Made by a program: the position numbers and the translations under genes | Shown: piece by piece, positions 11,571 through 24,850 of the stretch | Layout: every line of letters starts with the position of its first letter | Numbering within the stretch: the stretch's first letter is position 1 | The notes under the pieces: generated by a model | The model's database searches: none | What the model saw: the letters and a program-made list of their open reading frames with translations, nothing else | Told to the model about the DNA's origin: nothing | Source: Lutjanus erythropterus | Taxonomy: Eukaryota; Chordata; Actinopteri; Lutjaniformes; Lutjanidae | NCBI GenBank assembly: GCA_020091685.1 | Contig: CM034603.1 | Location: forward strand, 25,512,298-25,576,297 | Length of the DNA stretch: 64,000 nucleotides | Reading direction: 5' to 3'

Positions 11571-11744
11571 TATTACAGCATAATTGTGTTTCATGTTACA
11601 CCCATCATATCTTGACCTTATTAAGGGATGAAAAAGACTTATTTTGAGCACAGCGGCCATGCAGAAAGCCTGAATCTAATCTTAAACTCTCTTCTAGGAG
11701 ATGGTGCTATAATTTGGACTTGAGCTTATTTTCAATGGGTAGGT
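11571..11744 (+). repeat. Direct duplicate of unique sequence, copy 2 of pair II
   Basis: This is the shorter copy of pair II, lacking about 14 bp after CATGTTA and a few bases near 11665. The block between the two copies consists mainly of families B and A and the nested TIR element. Confidence 0.88.
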
Positions 11745-12637
11745 TTCGTGCGCGGTGCTCCTAAGACCTTTGTTAGGACATTTTAATTACAGCAGAGCTG
11801 GATGTAATTGATCTAGGCTTAGAGGGATTTCACTGTCAATGAGAATGAGCCTGGGCGTTAATACAGCCGAGCAAACGCTTCCACCTCTGTGCTGCACCCG
11901 CGCACTCACAGGGGCTGAGAGGAGATGTGTCTTCTCGTTGACTTTGCCTTAATTCAGCAAGGCGTCTGTCTTTCATGTGTAATGGTTAAATCAGCCTCGC
12001 AGGGGCACGGCTGACGCAGCGGCACAGACGAGTCTTCCTCGGGCCCACATTGTTGCCACCTGGAGTGTCCTCTTACGGAGCACTTTCTTCATGGTTCCGT
12101 GTTGTCACCCACAATCTTTAAATTTTCATAAGGCTGTTAGATAATGCTTCCCGATGAGGGTGAATTATTGATGGTCTTGTTCGTATGAGTGGGACAGGGC
12201 AGGCTTTTAACTCTCTGAGCTGCTGGGTCTCTTATCCTGTAACTAAGGGACACCGCACAAACACCCAAAGGAATGATGTACTGGAGGAGAGAGGAAGAAA
12301 AAACGGAGGCAGGGGGCTGAAAATAAAATAAAAGAAGCATGCATCCTTTACACTACTGTTGAGCTAAGCCACAGCACAAGGGGAAACTTGGCAGCGGAGA
12401 AAAGCATTGCATCTACAGAAGCCTTTTCTCTGTTTTTGAAGCATTGAGGAGCGGTATGGTGGCTGTGTGTTTGTTGCTTATATTTGTTGGTGTATACGGG
12501 AGTACACACAGCACTCTGGCTCTCCTTTTTCATTTTGTCAAAGACAAATGTTTCAAGTTAGGCACTTTTGTTAACACAGGGTGCTCAGATTAGGAAGCTG
12601 TTATTAGGAGTTATTTTTTTGCAGTTTAGTGGACTGG
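11745..12637. other. Repeat-free island, candidate regulatory sequence
   Basis: No gene recognised. 11770-12070 is GC-richer with several TAAT-type strings (TTTAATTACAG, TGTAATTGATC, CCTTAATTCAG). This is only a suggestion of a conserved non-coding element. Confidence 0.3.
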
Positions 12638-13700
12638 AACTGTAAGGATTAGTCAATTAATCAGTTAGATCTCAACTATTTAATTACTGACCAACTACTT
12701 TGATAAATGATTTGTTGTTTTAAATCATTTTATCCTAATTCCCTGATTTTATCTCCTTAAATATGAATATTTTCTGGTTTCTTTAGACAAAACTAGAGCT
12801 GATTATTTTCATTATCAATTAATCTGTAGATTATTTTGTCAATTAATTAATTAGTTGTTTGGTCAGAAAATGTCAGAAAATGGTGAAAAATGTTAATCAC
12901 TGTTCCCAGATCCCAAGGTGACATCATCAAATGTCTTGCTTTGTCCAACCATCCGTCCAAACCCCTAAAATATTCACTGTGGCACCACTGAAGATTAATA
13001 AAACTAAAGAATATTCACATTTTGAAAGATGGAGCCAGTGTCAGAATATCCCAAAGTTTGTAAAACGATCTGCAACGATAAATCCATTAATCAATTAGTT
13101 TTCAGCTGTTAAATTAATCACCAACTATTTTGATAATCGACTAATTGTGAGTCATTTTTTTTAAGAACTAATTTTCTGATTTTAGCTTCTCAAATGTGAA
13201 TATTTTAGTGTTTCTTTAGTCCTCTATATCAATAAACTGAAAATTTTGGGTTGTGGACAAAACAATTATTTGAGGTCGTCACCTCAACATTTTTCACCAA
13301 TTTCTTTGACGTTTTGTAGGACAGCAGATTAATGGAGAACATGATTTACAGATTAGTTGATGATAAAAATCAATCATTAGTTTCAGCACTAGAATGGACA
13401 ATTAAACTTTGAGCTAAAATAATTAGTTAATTAATTAAGTAATTGATCAAAAGAAAGTTAATCAGCAGCATTTTGATAATTGATTGATTTCAAGTGAAAA
13501 CGCCATTTGTTCTCTTGACTTTTGGAAGGATTTTCTGCTTTTTTTCTTTGGGGACTTGGACTGGACAAATAAAGCAATAAGTAGATTTCACATTGGGAAC
13601 TTCTGGCTTTTTTCTCTATTTTCTGATGTTTTGAATATGAAATGATTCACTGATTAATTGTACAAATGATCAGCAAATTAATGCACAGGCTAGTTCAGTT
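12638..13700. mobile_element. Cluster of four adjacent family A MITE copies
   Basis: The copies run about 12638-12790 (reverse, partial), 12791-13065 (forward), 13070-13392 (reverse, from CTGCAACGATAAATCC to TTTCAGCACTAG) and 13400-13700 (partial). Each carries the ATTAATCAATTA strings, the AAATGTGAATATTTT block and the tcttgttttgtcca or ggttgtggac core. Confidence 0.72.
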
Positions 13701-16700
13701 GTTAGTTGGTGGGTGATGCAGAGCATCATGAGTGGTTTTGTTTTGGAGGAAAATTGACTGTTTTTCAAATATGAAGTGTTTTATTGTTATAGCCTTTATC
13801 CGAGGCAGCATGAACAGCGTTTCAAGAGGAAGGAACAGCACAGCCCAGAGACTAATTTGATTTAAACAGTGAAACAGAGGTTTGAGCTGCTCTTTTGACC
13901 CTGAATGACAAACTGTGAAACATGCTGCAAACATGGAAAGATTGCCTGAACATACACACATAGCTTCATTTCAGTAAAATCGGTCCTTAACCACGGAAAT
14001 GTACACTCGTACACCCTGACAGCTGTCCTGATTCCTATAGCACGCACTTTCATCATTGTTCCAATTCATTCCGTCTGCACTCGTATGGCCCTCCAGTTTG
14101 CATCACAATAGAGCGAGCAGAACAAACTCATGGAAATACTGGTAAAGCGTATAATTTGGCATGCTGAAATTCAGCGGTATTGTCCTTTAAGCTTCATTTC
14201 AGATTCTATTTTAACATTTTTTCAGAAAATGTGGAAGATTTTCAGTCATGAATTGCTACATTTGGCCCTGTGAGCAGTCTGGCTTTTGTCAGAATCTCAC
14301 AGATTTGGTGCATTTAAGACATGAAGTCAGTGCCAGTGTTCCAGGCCAAGATTGGACACAAATTGCTGGAAACTTATCTAGTTGTTTAGAGGCCATGTTG
14401 TGCAATTATACTGCATTTTGCCCACTCTGACTTGTTAAATTCATATTGCAACTGTGAAGAGTCCTTTTCTTTCACAACAGCAGGCATATGAGTGTAACCA
14501 CTGTGACGGAAGAGACATTTTAAGCCCACTGGTAAACCTGCAGCGGACCATCTTTCAAGATGAAAATTAAGTAGTTTACAGCTGAATCAGGGGTTGTAAA
14601 TCTAAAATAATAACCCTGAGACTGTCACAGCGAAGACAGGAAGAGAACAAGAAAGTAATTATGTACAAAGAAACAAGAAAAACAAGTCCAACCAGTTCCC
14701 ATTTCCCACTGGAAATGCTGCAGATTGATGCCTGTGTTCTGGTTTCCAAAGGAACAGACAGAGTGGGTGGACAAATTAATAGAAACCAATACTGAGAAAA
14801 AAAAAAAGACTTTGAATTGAAAACAAGCACAAAGCTAGTCCAGGCCTACAGCGCGTGTATGCATATTAAGTCCATGGCTCATTTCCAACTCAATACAGCC
14901 AAATGGTAGAGCTGGGCAATATGGCTAACAGATATTAGCCTGATATTTTAAACCCTGGTGAAATACTGCATCTCTACAAAAGGATTGTTTCTAATTAGAG
15001 CAGTAATACAAAATAATCTGCCTGCAATAAATGCTATTAGATTTGAACAAACATGTTTTTATTCAAGATTATAAGGCATTTTTAATAATGTTTTGGCAAA
15101 CTGGATTGAAATTTAAAGTCAAAATAATCAGGTTCCGTGTCCAAGCCAGTCCCTCCAGGATCTTTGAGATGTTTCTGTGATTGTGATTATCAACAGCCCA
15201 AAATGCTTAAACCAGAACACGGAGGACGTCTGTGAACTTAATGTCGTTTTCCTGCTTTCTCTCAGACATCACAGAATATTTTTAATGTCCCCTTATTCCC
15301 AAATCGGAGTACACACACTGACTTTAGCAGCCACTACTAACGTGTCATCAAGCATGCCTTATTTTCTCTTTCATCCCCTTTTTTTTTTAGTGAAATGCAA
15401 TTAAATTATCAGTTATGGTTTGTCTGCCTGAAAAGAGGATAATCACCACTTTTTAAACTGAAATGATATAAATACTGAGATTGCCTGTACTGTAGATGTT
15501 TCAGCCAGAGCCAAAACTAAACATAATTTAGGTGCCATTGGAAACAGAATACAAAAATGATGGCAGCATAGTGTTGGGTTGTTTATTTTTTTTTTTATAT
15601 CATATTTAATTGAAGCTGCTCTTATCAAAATCATTACATTAAAAGTACTATGTGAAGCAATTACATGCCTTAATTACTCTGTATTGTGACGTGTGAACGG
15701 ATTATACGATAATATAAAACCTTCCTCGACCATACTTGCCAAACTCAGGGCCCCAAATATTTGGAAGATTTCAAAACTAAAACAGGGTGTCTGGAGGTCC
15801 TCTCCCAGAAAAGAAAAAAAAAAAGAGGTGTGAAAATTGGTCATGAATCAGAGGAAATATTGGAACATTTTGACCCTGAGAGAACTTTCTTGGTTGCCTA
15901 AAACTGGACTGATTTCTATAAAATGGACTTGTGATGGTTTTTCAAGGAAAATCAAACAGATGTAACATTTATTCGTGCTCCTGAATGCCTTGCCTTTCTT
16001 CAGCCCCCCTACAGTTTCATCTGCTTAGCTTAGAAATGTGGTCTGCTACTGTCATCAAACCTTACTTACCTCAATCATGTTCAGTCCCAATGCTAGCATG
16101 TGCGCCTGGCATGCTTGACCAACACAACTGCAGTTAACAGCCGCTGGTGTCATTAATGAAAATGGTATTAAATCTACAGACACATACTACAAAATAAGTG
16201 TGGCTGCACAAACTTAATTAGGTATCTATCCACACACTTTTTTTTGCCCGTTAAACACAATTAAACTGTGGCCACAATTATTTTCACACACTTGAACCAA
16301 CACCTCTGTAAGCTATCTTCAGTTAAATGTCATTGCCCTTAAAAAGCAGGCACTGTTGATGATGATGCTCTTTTGAAAGCATTTTCATCCAAGGCCAAGA
16401 CACAGACTTGCAACAGATTACCAAATGTAAGAGGCAAACACCGAGAAACAGGAAAAAATAAGATGATGTTAAACATTTCTTGCACTTTTTCTTCCGTTCT
16501 GACGGGTGTACCTGCAGAAAAAAGACGGAACATGTCTGCTGTCGGCTGCGGGTCTGTAATAGCATTGGCAGCCATCTCATGGGACTCATTAGGACTGACG
16601 ATTACTTCGCACCGTTGTGTAATGGCCAGGCAGTATGAGGCAATCTTACAGGACTACAGTAGCTGCAACGTGTTTTCCGGTGGTTTCATGAAGTAAATCA

Positions 16701-17202
16701 GATTCCTGGTGTCGTTTCCCTCATCACCAGATCTAAACGTCATTTAACATGTAACCCTGCAGAGCGGACTGTGGAGTTGATTTCCGTCTCATTCAGCTCT
16801 GACACAGGCAGAGACTTTACTTCACCAAGAAAATTATACACTCCAGGACCTTTAGATACTGTAGTCCTACACACCTCCTGTTAAGATCTTTACATTTACA
16901 TATTAATAGGTTTTCACTCAATATAGCTCTTCCATATTGATGTTTATCGCTCAGTTTCTTTAAAGGTGTTTGGTATAATTGACCCTTGTTGTATACTATT
17001 AATATGAGTTTGTCATGTATTGTGTGAAGCATATTATGATACCATTTTACACATTTGTGTCCAAAGTAACTGTCATTTTCTAATTAAAACCAACAAAATA
17101 AGAGGTGGAAGTTTTTGTTTTACATGTGCCAAGAGTTTTGGGTGAAGTGATACGTGATATTGTGATACAGTTCATTGGGTTTAACAGAAATTTGATCATT
17201 TT
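13701..17202. other. Gene-free, mostly unique sequence
   Basis: Nothing coding is recognised. A possible family B left end (AGAGCTGGGCAATATGG) lies at 14909. The overlapping plus and minus frames around 16320-16700 are short and resemble no family. Confidence 0.35.
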
Positions 17203-17975
17203 AGGGCTGCGGCTTCCAATTATTTTCACTATTAGAGAATTTGTCATTATTTTCATGATTAACTGTTAAAATGTTGCGAAACAGTTAAAAAATAAGGCGA
17301 CAGTGTCTTCAGTTAGATCATTCTGTCCAACCATCGGTTCCAAAAAATCGGTTTTCAATTATACAAAACACAAAAAAAGGTCTATAAAATGCTGCAAAAT
17401 ATTCAGCGATGATGTCTTAAAATAGCTAGTTTTGTCCAGCCAATGCTCCAAAATCCAATATATAGTTTACAATTATATAAAACAGAAAAGCATCCACAAA
17501 ATGTTGCAAAACAGTTGAAAATGACATGGTGACGTCTTCAGAAAGCTTGTTTTGTCTGAGCAACAGTCCAAAGTCTTGTTTAAATGTAAAGTTTGCATTG
17601 ATATACAACAAAGAAAAAGAGAAAATGTTTGGCATTTTGCTTTAAAAACTGCCAGTTTAGTTGTTACACCTCCATGAAAAATAAATGCATTTTTTTTTAT
17701 TATTTTCACGATTGATTAATCTGTCAATCATTTCCTCAATTAATCGATTATCTCTTGTTCCATAAAATGTCAGAAAATGGTGAGAAAGCTCAGGAATGCA
17801 TCCTCAAATATCTTGTTTTGTCCACAACCCATGAGGATTTAGATAATTGGATGGACAAAACAATACATATAAAGACTGTAAAGAAACCAGAAACTATTAA
17901 GACTTACAAATAGTTGTTGATTAATTTAACAGTTGACAGATACTTGATTAATCAACTTATCCCTGCAGGTAGTTT
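17203..17975. mobile_element. Family A MITE with an internal tandem array of about 115 bp units
   Basis: It opens AGGGCTGCGGCTTCCAATTA. Then AAAATGTTGC-type starts recur at about 17270, 17389 and 17499, each followed by a GTCTTCAG or GTCTTAAAA block, a TTTTGTC motif, a TCCAAA motif and an ATTATA(T)AAAACA motif. A further family A copy follows at 17690-17975. Confidence 0.7.
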
Positions 17976-19084
17976 TTAGATATCTGTCCTACATTAAATC
18001 CTAACATCATGAAGGTTATAATGTTCAGTTTATGTTTAAAAAGAGCCTAATTCATCTCTGTAGTCATTTTAGAGGCTGTTGTTTTGTCACTGAATTGTTA
18101 ATGCATGTTTGTATATCAGAAAATATTCTTATTACCTTTGTCATATTGATTTAAGCCTTCGTGTGAAGTGATTTGCGCCTCTGTGACGATGACGTGTGCG
18201 TTTTCTAAAAATTCAGTATTGTCACCATGCCTCTGAGTGGTGCAAAGTACAGCCCTGAATTAAGGCAAATTAATGCATGTCAGTCACTAAAGACACTGAA
18301 TGAATAGAGACCACACAAACCGTCCACAGTTAGAATGCAGCCCATGTGCTGACCATGCATAGGTAATGCGAAGCAGACTAGATTTTGGACAAAAATGTGG
18401 TTGAGGTCTGACAAAACTTTGCACTGAATCCACTTCAGGAAGGTGATGAAACCAGGGGGAGGACGGATGTATGTATCGGTGTACGAGAAGTGAGGCGTTG
18501 TGGCAAAAAACATTAAATTGCTTCCAGTCGAAAGAAGCCTACAGCGTAACTTTAAATAGCTTCTAAAATCAGGGTGAAAATGCATTGAGCATGAAGTGTA
18601 AATGTGGACGTCATGCAGGAGAAACAGAGCAGCTTGTTTGAGTGATGGGAAGTGTCTGGTTAACAGTTTATGTTTCTCTGATAAGACTGAAGCCTCACAG
18701 ACACGAACATAACAGCTGTGTGGCTGAGATACAAGGACGCAAAGGAGATGTTTGTACTACTGTCAGATCAGAGTTATTCGTTGAAGGTGAGTTTCAAGTG
18801 AAAACAGCTTCTTAACATGTTAGAAATTGTCTTATTTGTGTTCAGCAGTGATTGAATGAAATGAGCCACTGAGACTTTCCTTGATGACAGAGTTCATGTA
18901 AAATCTGTGTAACTCCAGGTACTTCGTAAAATGCCATTTTTGTCCAACCTGCTTTTTTAGTTTTAGTTCGATTTACAGACTAAAATCTCTCTAAAGTGTC
19001 CTCTGACGGTCCACCTGCCAAACTCCAGATAAAAGATGCTTTGTGACTTTCTTTGTCCTGGGTTTTGCCTCTCAGGCTACATAC
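17976..19084. other. Unique-looking sequence
   Basis: No gene or repeat recognised. The 101-residue minus-strand frame at 18280-18585 resembles no known family. Confidence 0.3.
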
Positions 19085-19366
19085 TAGAGTTGTCACAATA
19101 CCAGGATTTTGAACTTCGATACAATGCTAGTATAAAAAAAAAAAAGAAAAAGACAATCGATACCTCTTTTGACACCACAGCCAAAAAATAAAAAAGTCAA
19201 CCTGCACACAGTGCTGGTAAAAAAAAAAAAGCCTCTGAGCTTCGTTTGCTGAAAGCCAAATTTCAGGCAGACACAATCAAAACTGAAATGAACTGAGGTC
19301 TTGAATGAGCAGTTAACTATAATTAACGTGAAAAAGTATAGAAGTATCGTTACTTTTGACAACCTG
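19085..19366. mobile_element. TIR repeat with TTGTCAC/GTGACAA-type ends
   Basis: The left end is TAGAGTTGTCACAATACC and the right end, inverted, is GTATCGTTACTTTTGACAAC. This matches the layout of a frequent teleost repeat full of gatacc/ggtatc motifs. Two A-rich runs lie inside. No target duplication is clear. Confidence 0.6.
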
Positions 19367-19594
19367 ACTACACAGAGGCTTCCTCCCTACCCTCTGTTTA
19401 GAGGAGTGCAGGTCCTACTGGAGACTGGAGAAAATACCGCAAACTCCTCTGCACGCATCTACAGTATATCTTCATTGACACTACAGTTAATATTCTCAAA
19501 ATGGATGCTTGGATTGAGCATCAATCTAAGATGCGACAGACAGACTGTGCCTGTATCGTGCAAACACAACCTATCCACCCACTGATCCACCCAC

Positions 19595-19905
19595 CTACCT
19601 ATTTGATTATTTTCTTCATGAATTGCTTAATCACTTTGCCCTTTGAAATGTCAAAAAATAATGAAAAATCACAGTTTTCCTGAGCTCAAGGTCAACAAGG
19701 TTAAACAAACTGTCATCAACATAAAGATATTCAGTTTATTATAATATGAGACGAGATAAACTTGACAAATGCTCCGTTTTGACACTTGGAATGAGTAATT
19801 TTTTATTTATTTTTTTTATGTCAAAAATAGTTAGATGACTAATTAAGAGAATTCAAATAGTTGCTGCCTAATTTTCTGTTAATCAACTTTTCATTTCAGC
19901 TTTAG
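19595..19905. mobile_element. Family A MITE, diverged
   Basis: It runs from TGATTATTTTCTTCATGAAT through AAATGTCAAAAAATAATGAA to TTCATTTCAGCTTTAG. It is more diverged than most copies. Confidence 0.6.
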
Positions 19906-21979
19906 TGTTAGGTCTCCATCAGTGCAAACTACATGTTGTTTTCAGTGGTGATTATCAGCTCCAATTTCAGCATGTTATTTTTTAAAATATCTGCTTGCAG
20001 ATACAATAGATTAATTGAAAACCGCTCTGGCTACTTTGGCTCTGATGTAGCCGCCTCTTTTCTGTGGTCCGCTCTGTATTCTTGCTCAATGTCCCGCCCA
20101 CAGCACTATCTGACTGTTCATGAACTTTATATCCCGCTGGCTAGTTTATAATGATAGTCCATATTAGTTGATTTCTGCAAATTATCTAACTAAAGTTAAA
20201 TATATGTAGCCTAATGGTGTAAAAAGTACGATATTTGCCTGCAGAGTGTAGTGGAGTGGAACTATAAAGTAGCGGATAATGATTATTCTAGATTTTTACA
20301 CTAAGATTTAAATTTTTCCTGCAAATGTACATTGGTTCGAAATGTTAGTCATTGGTCTCCTTGACTCCTAATCGTATCTGCCCTGAAAAAACATACTGGT
20401 CTACCCCTAATTCACATTTTTTAAAAGAATGCCTTTCATTTAAAAAATGCACTAACCGATTTTGTTGAAAAATGTTATTTGCCAGATTGATATATAAACA
20501 CAGGAAACATCACTTCATGTGTTCCCCCACCACTTGTGAACCAAATCTACGCCTTCGCATACAATTCAATATTTATTTTTCGGTTATACCACCAACTGCT
20601 CGCTAACCCCCTCAAGGATTAATAGAGTTTACTCAATTTGCATATATTTCTTAGTAAAAAAAAAAAAACTAACCACTCCTCGCTTTTGGCAACTAAAATG
20701 TCACTTTGTCATTGTAGCACTTTGTCATAAGCCCCATTTGGATGGGATTAGTTTTACTGGTGAAGGAGGGGAGGAGGAAATGAAATCGAAAATGGAGCAT
20801 GTCTGTAAATTTCAGTCCCGTCTCGAATCTTGCCATGTCAGGAACTTGTGCGGATTTCAGCGTCCCCGACCCAAATCTGGGACCTCCATCCCGCGCCCGC
20901 CCGGCAGAAATAACCTCTGATAAAAAAATAAATAAATAAAAAAAAAACTCAGCTAGTCCCATCCGAAATGACAACCCTGAGATAGTTTGCAAATAATGTG
21001 TCAGAGAAGGACTGTGCACACTTTCCCCCAAACTGAGTTCACTCCGGGTGCTCCAGATGCAGCATTTCTCCTCCGTGGCTGTTTTTTTTTCCTCGTTGTT
21101 TAAACAAGTTGCTGTCAGTTTAGGAAATGATGTTTGATTATTATGATAGATTTTTGGTGTGATGGCAGCACATGAATGGAGTTCTGTAACACTGAAGACT
21201 GATTGCACGGATCTCTCCTCCCCTGCATGTTGTTCATTAGCATCACAGATGTTCTGTATTAGCAGTTACTTCACGTACAGTTTGCTGAAAACTAATCCAG
21301 TCTGAATGGAGCTGCGGTGTGTAAAAATTTTAACGTCACGTCGGTGTGTTTTCCCCCAGAAGGTGTGAGCATCAACACATCACCTGCTGCAAACGTGCTG
21401 ACTGAATGTGTTTGTTATGTGTGTGTGTGTGTGTGTGTTGCTGTTAGGTGAGGGGTGATGCTGCCAGGCCGACTATGGTTTCCGCTATAAAAAATGTGTT
21501 TTAGCGTTGGAGCGAGCTGGAGGTGAGCAGTGTGTGTGTGGGTGCGTGTTTGTGTGGTTGACGAGCGGGCAGGCGAGTGCTAGATTTATGCGTGGAGGAG
21601 GTGAGAAGTGAGGCTGTCAGTACATTTATGAAGAGATTGATTGAAAAGGAGAAACCTCTCTTTTGCAGCTCTCTTCTGCTCCTCTCCGGTGACCCTATAG
21701 TGCTCAACCAACGGCTCAGAGGTTGAACCATTCATTCCAAATGCCGAGTGGGCACAGCTACCAAGCCTGGCGTAATCTGTAGCCGGATATTAATGAATGA
21801 AACAGACATTTTACTCTTTTTATCTCATACATTTTCAAATTTGTGCACAAATATGGTCTCAATAAGCCAAGGTAACCTTTACAAACTGGTCAGGTGGAGA
21901 ATCTAATAATGAATTTATTATCTTCAGCAAGCAGGTGGTTTAAATATGTCAATATTACCATTAACAGAGTATTTACAAA
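19906..21979. other. Gene-free sequence with simple repeats
   Basis: It holds an A-rich run at 20923-20947 and a GT microsatellite at about 21418-21438. The 171-residue minus-strand frame at 20693-21208 has no recognisable domain. 21300-21730 is repeat-free and could be regulatory. Confidence 0.35.
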
Positions 21980-22990
21980 CAGAGCTGCATCTAAATATCA
22001 TTTTCATTATCAATTAATCTGTCAATCATTAATAAAATGTCAAAAAATGATGAAAAATGTTGATCAATGTCTCCTAAAGCCAAAGCTGGCATCTTCACAT
22101 GTCTTGTTTTGTCCGCATCCCAAAGTTATTCACTATTAGAAATGCAATGATTGGTTGATTAATCAATTAAACTATTACATTAATCGCTGGTGGAACTTTA
22201 TAATTGATTAATCAAGTCGTTTTTTCAGAAAACATGTCCAATTTCTCTGGTTTCAGTTTCTCAAATGTGAATATTTTCTAGTTTCTTAAGTTGTCTGTGA
22301 CTGTAAAGTGATTATCTTCGGGTTGTGGGCAAATTTTAATGGCCAAGCAACTAATTGATTAACTGAGAACGTGATCAACAGATTAACTGATGATGAAAAT
22401 AATCAGTAGTTGCAGCCATATTTAGTTTACTGTCATAGAGGACTAAAGAAACCAGAAAATATTCACATTTGAGAAGCTGAAATCAGAGAATTTAGACATT
22501 TTTTCTCAAGAAATGACTCAACACAATTAATTAATTATCAGAATAGTTGGCAATTGATTTAATAGTTGACAACTAATCAATGACTTGACTAATTGTTGCA
22601 GCTCAGTTTACAAAGTTGGTGATATTTTGATAATCATTCAAGTCATTATTAAAGCAAAAAATCCACTGGACCAAGCTTGTCAAATGTGAATTTTCTGGTT
22701 TTGTTTGTCTTCAGTGCTACTAATGTGAATATTTTGGGCTTTTGGATATTAATAATTAACAATTATTGGGCAATATAAACTTTATTGTCTATAAAATGTC
22801 AGAAAATCAATATTATAGCGCAATTGTTCAAATAAATGACTGCAGTGAGTATTTGGGGATTTCGACAGTTGGTTGGATGCAACAAGACATTTGAAGACAT
22901 CACCTTGTCTCCTTGGAATTTTCTGACATTTTACAGGCAATAGAGAATAATTGACGAATTACATAAATAAATGACAGTTTGATCAATAAT
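21980..22990. mobile_element. Back-to-back family A MITE copies in alternating orientation
   Basis: The copies run about 21980-22140 (forward, partial), 22141-22425 (reverse), 22426-22606 (forward right half, ending GACTAATTGTTGCAGCTC) and 22607-22990 (diverged, two pieces). The alternating orientation means the block could form long hairpins. Confidence 0.7.
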
Positions 22991-23754
22991 GAGAGTAGGT
23001 TGCAGCCTCGAGGTCAGTATTGCTATTGATGGATGAAGTAGACAGAGATAATATGAGTCTTTAAGGCATTTTTACAGACTTTGTTGTAATTTCAGTTACA
23101 AACCTTGACAGAAACCTCCACTTTTACCCTTTTAGTGAGTGTCTGCTCCTCTGCAGCTCCTTTTTGAAGACTACACACCACTCTCGCTTTATTTTGCTTG
23201 ACACTAACCTGGTTGTTCAGTCTGGGTCTTCTTTGTTCTCTTCACTTTACTAAGCTTCTTTGCTCACCCCTCTCTGTTTCACCATGTCCATCTGCCCGCT
23301 GGCACTCTATCTTATCTACTGCCTCAATCATTTGGCCAAGAGCCGCTGAACACACCAACTGTTGTGCTCTCTCAATAAAATAGTGAAGCATTGCACCTTT
23401 CAGGGGTTTTCTGTTTGGGCTTTTTGAGCTCCGCTGAAGATCAGCTTTTTTTTTTCATTTCTTCAGATGTCTGTGTTTAATCTAGAGCCTTTTAATTTAT
23501 CCCCAAAACAAAACAAGACATAAAAGCTGCAGTTTAAGTGCCTTGAATTAGTGCTGTGCATATTTAAGTGCTACAGGAACTCAGTCTGACCCAGACCTAA
23601 ACAGACGATGTGAGAAGTTCTGTGATCTATCTTCACAAAAACACCTGTTGACACATTAATTATTTATGGGCACCGGAACAAGCTGTAATTATGATGGAAT
23701 AAGTAGCACACGCTGCCTCATCAGAATAAAGAGGTTTGTTTAGCATGTTTTGTC

Positions 23755-24850
23755 GTTTTCAAGTTAAAGTTAACACTGCTCTTCGACATTTTATCGATGA
23801 GTCGCGATCACAGATTCCAGATGACTTGGTTTGTCTGACCAATAGTCCCAAAACCCATGTATATAAACTGATGTTATTATAATAGGAGACTTAAGAAAAC
23901 CAGCATCAAGTTTGAGAAGCTGCAACCAGAGGAAAAAAAAAGAAAAAAAAAGATGATGATTAATTGATTATTAAAATATTTTCAGCTATACACTCATCAA
24001 AGAAGCATAAAAAAGGTCTCTTTATGATATTATGTTGCTCTTCATGTATTCAAATTTCAAATTTTAGCTGGAACCAGTGACATTTTGGTATAATAGACTA
24101 ATCAACAATTGTTGCAGCCATGCTCTCATCAAAACAGCAAATAAAACTTTTGTAGGATATTCTTTTATTTTCATTTTGATGGTTTTGTCAAAACTGTAGT
24201 CCAAAAGTCCCATTTATGTTCTCATTTTATCATCAGGACTTAAAAAAAACTGAAAATGTCATATTTGAGAAGCTGGAACCAAGGTAAATTAGGCATTTTA
24301 ATTTTTTTTCTTAAAAAATGACTCAACTTTCAAAATAGTTGTTGATCAGTTAATCGATTAATTGATTAATCATTGCAGATCTGCTTTCACCAAAAAAGCA
24401 GCAGTTGTTCTATGTGTTCAAATTGTTTGTTTTAGTCCAAAGTCCCATTTATGTACTAATTTTATCATAATAAAGGACAAAGAGAACCAGAAAATTTTCC
24501 TGATTTTTTTTTTTTATTCAAAACAATTAATCAGTAATCCGAATATTTAATCCGATTGATTAATCGACTAATTGTTGCAACAATGTTTAAATAAAAACAG
24601 CATAAAAAAGGTTTGTTCAGGATATCGTGTTGCTCTTTTTTTGTTCAAATTGCTTGTTTTGTCTCACAGTCTAAAACCCATTTATACTGTAAATATTAGT
24701 TATACCATAATAGAAAAAAGCAGATAATGGTCAGGTTTGAGAAGGTGGAACCAGTGAAATGCTGGCATTGTTTTCATTATTGATTCGTAGAATAGTTATT
24801 GATTGATTAATTGACCTGTCATTGCGGCTGTACCCTCAGCAAAACAAACA
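23755..24850. repeat. Tandem array derived from family A MITE, units of about 130-260 bp
   Basis: Landmarks recur in the same order: (T)CATCAAA and AGCATAAAAAAGG, a GTTCAAATT block, AAAGTCCCATTTATG, CATAATAGA, GAGAAGCTGGAACCAG, then a run of ATTAATCGATTAATTG and TTGCAGC. Unit starts fall near 23994, 24126, 24387, 24580 and 24832. The CATAAAAAAGG segment is not part of ordinary family A copies, so the array carries a captured joint that was then multiplied. Confidence 0.68.

Noticed and set aside
20693..21208. 171-residue minus-strand frame
   Set aside because: No domain or conserved motif, and it includes low-complexity phenylalanine-rich sequence from an A-rich run.
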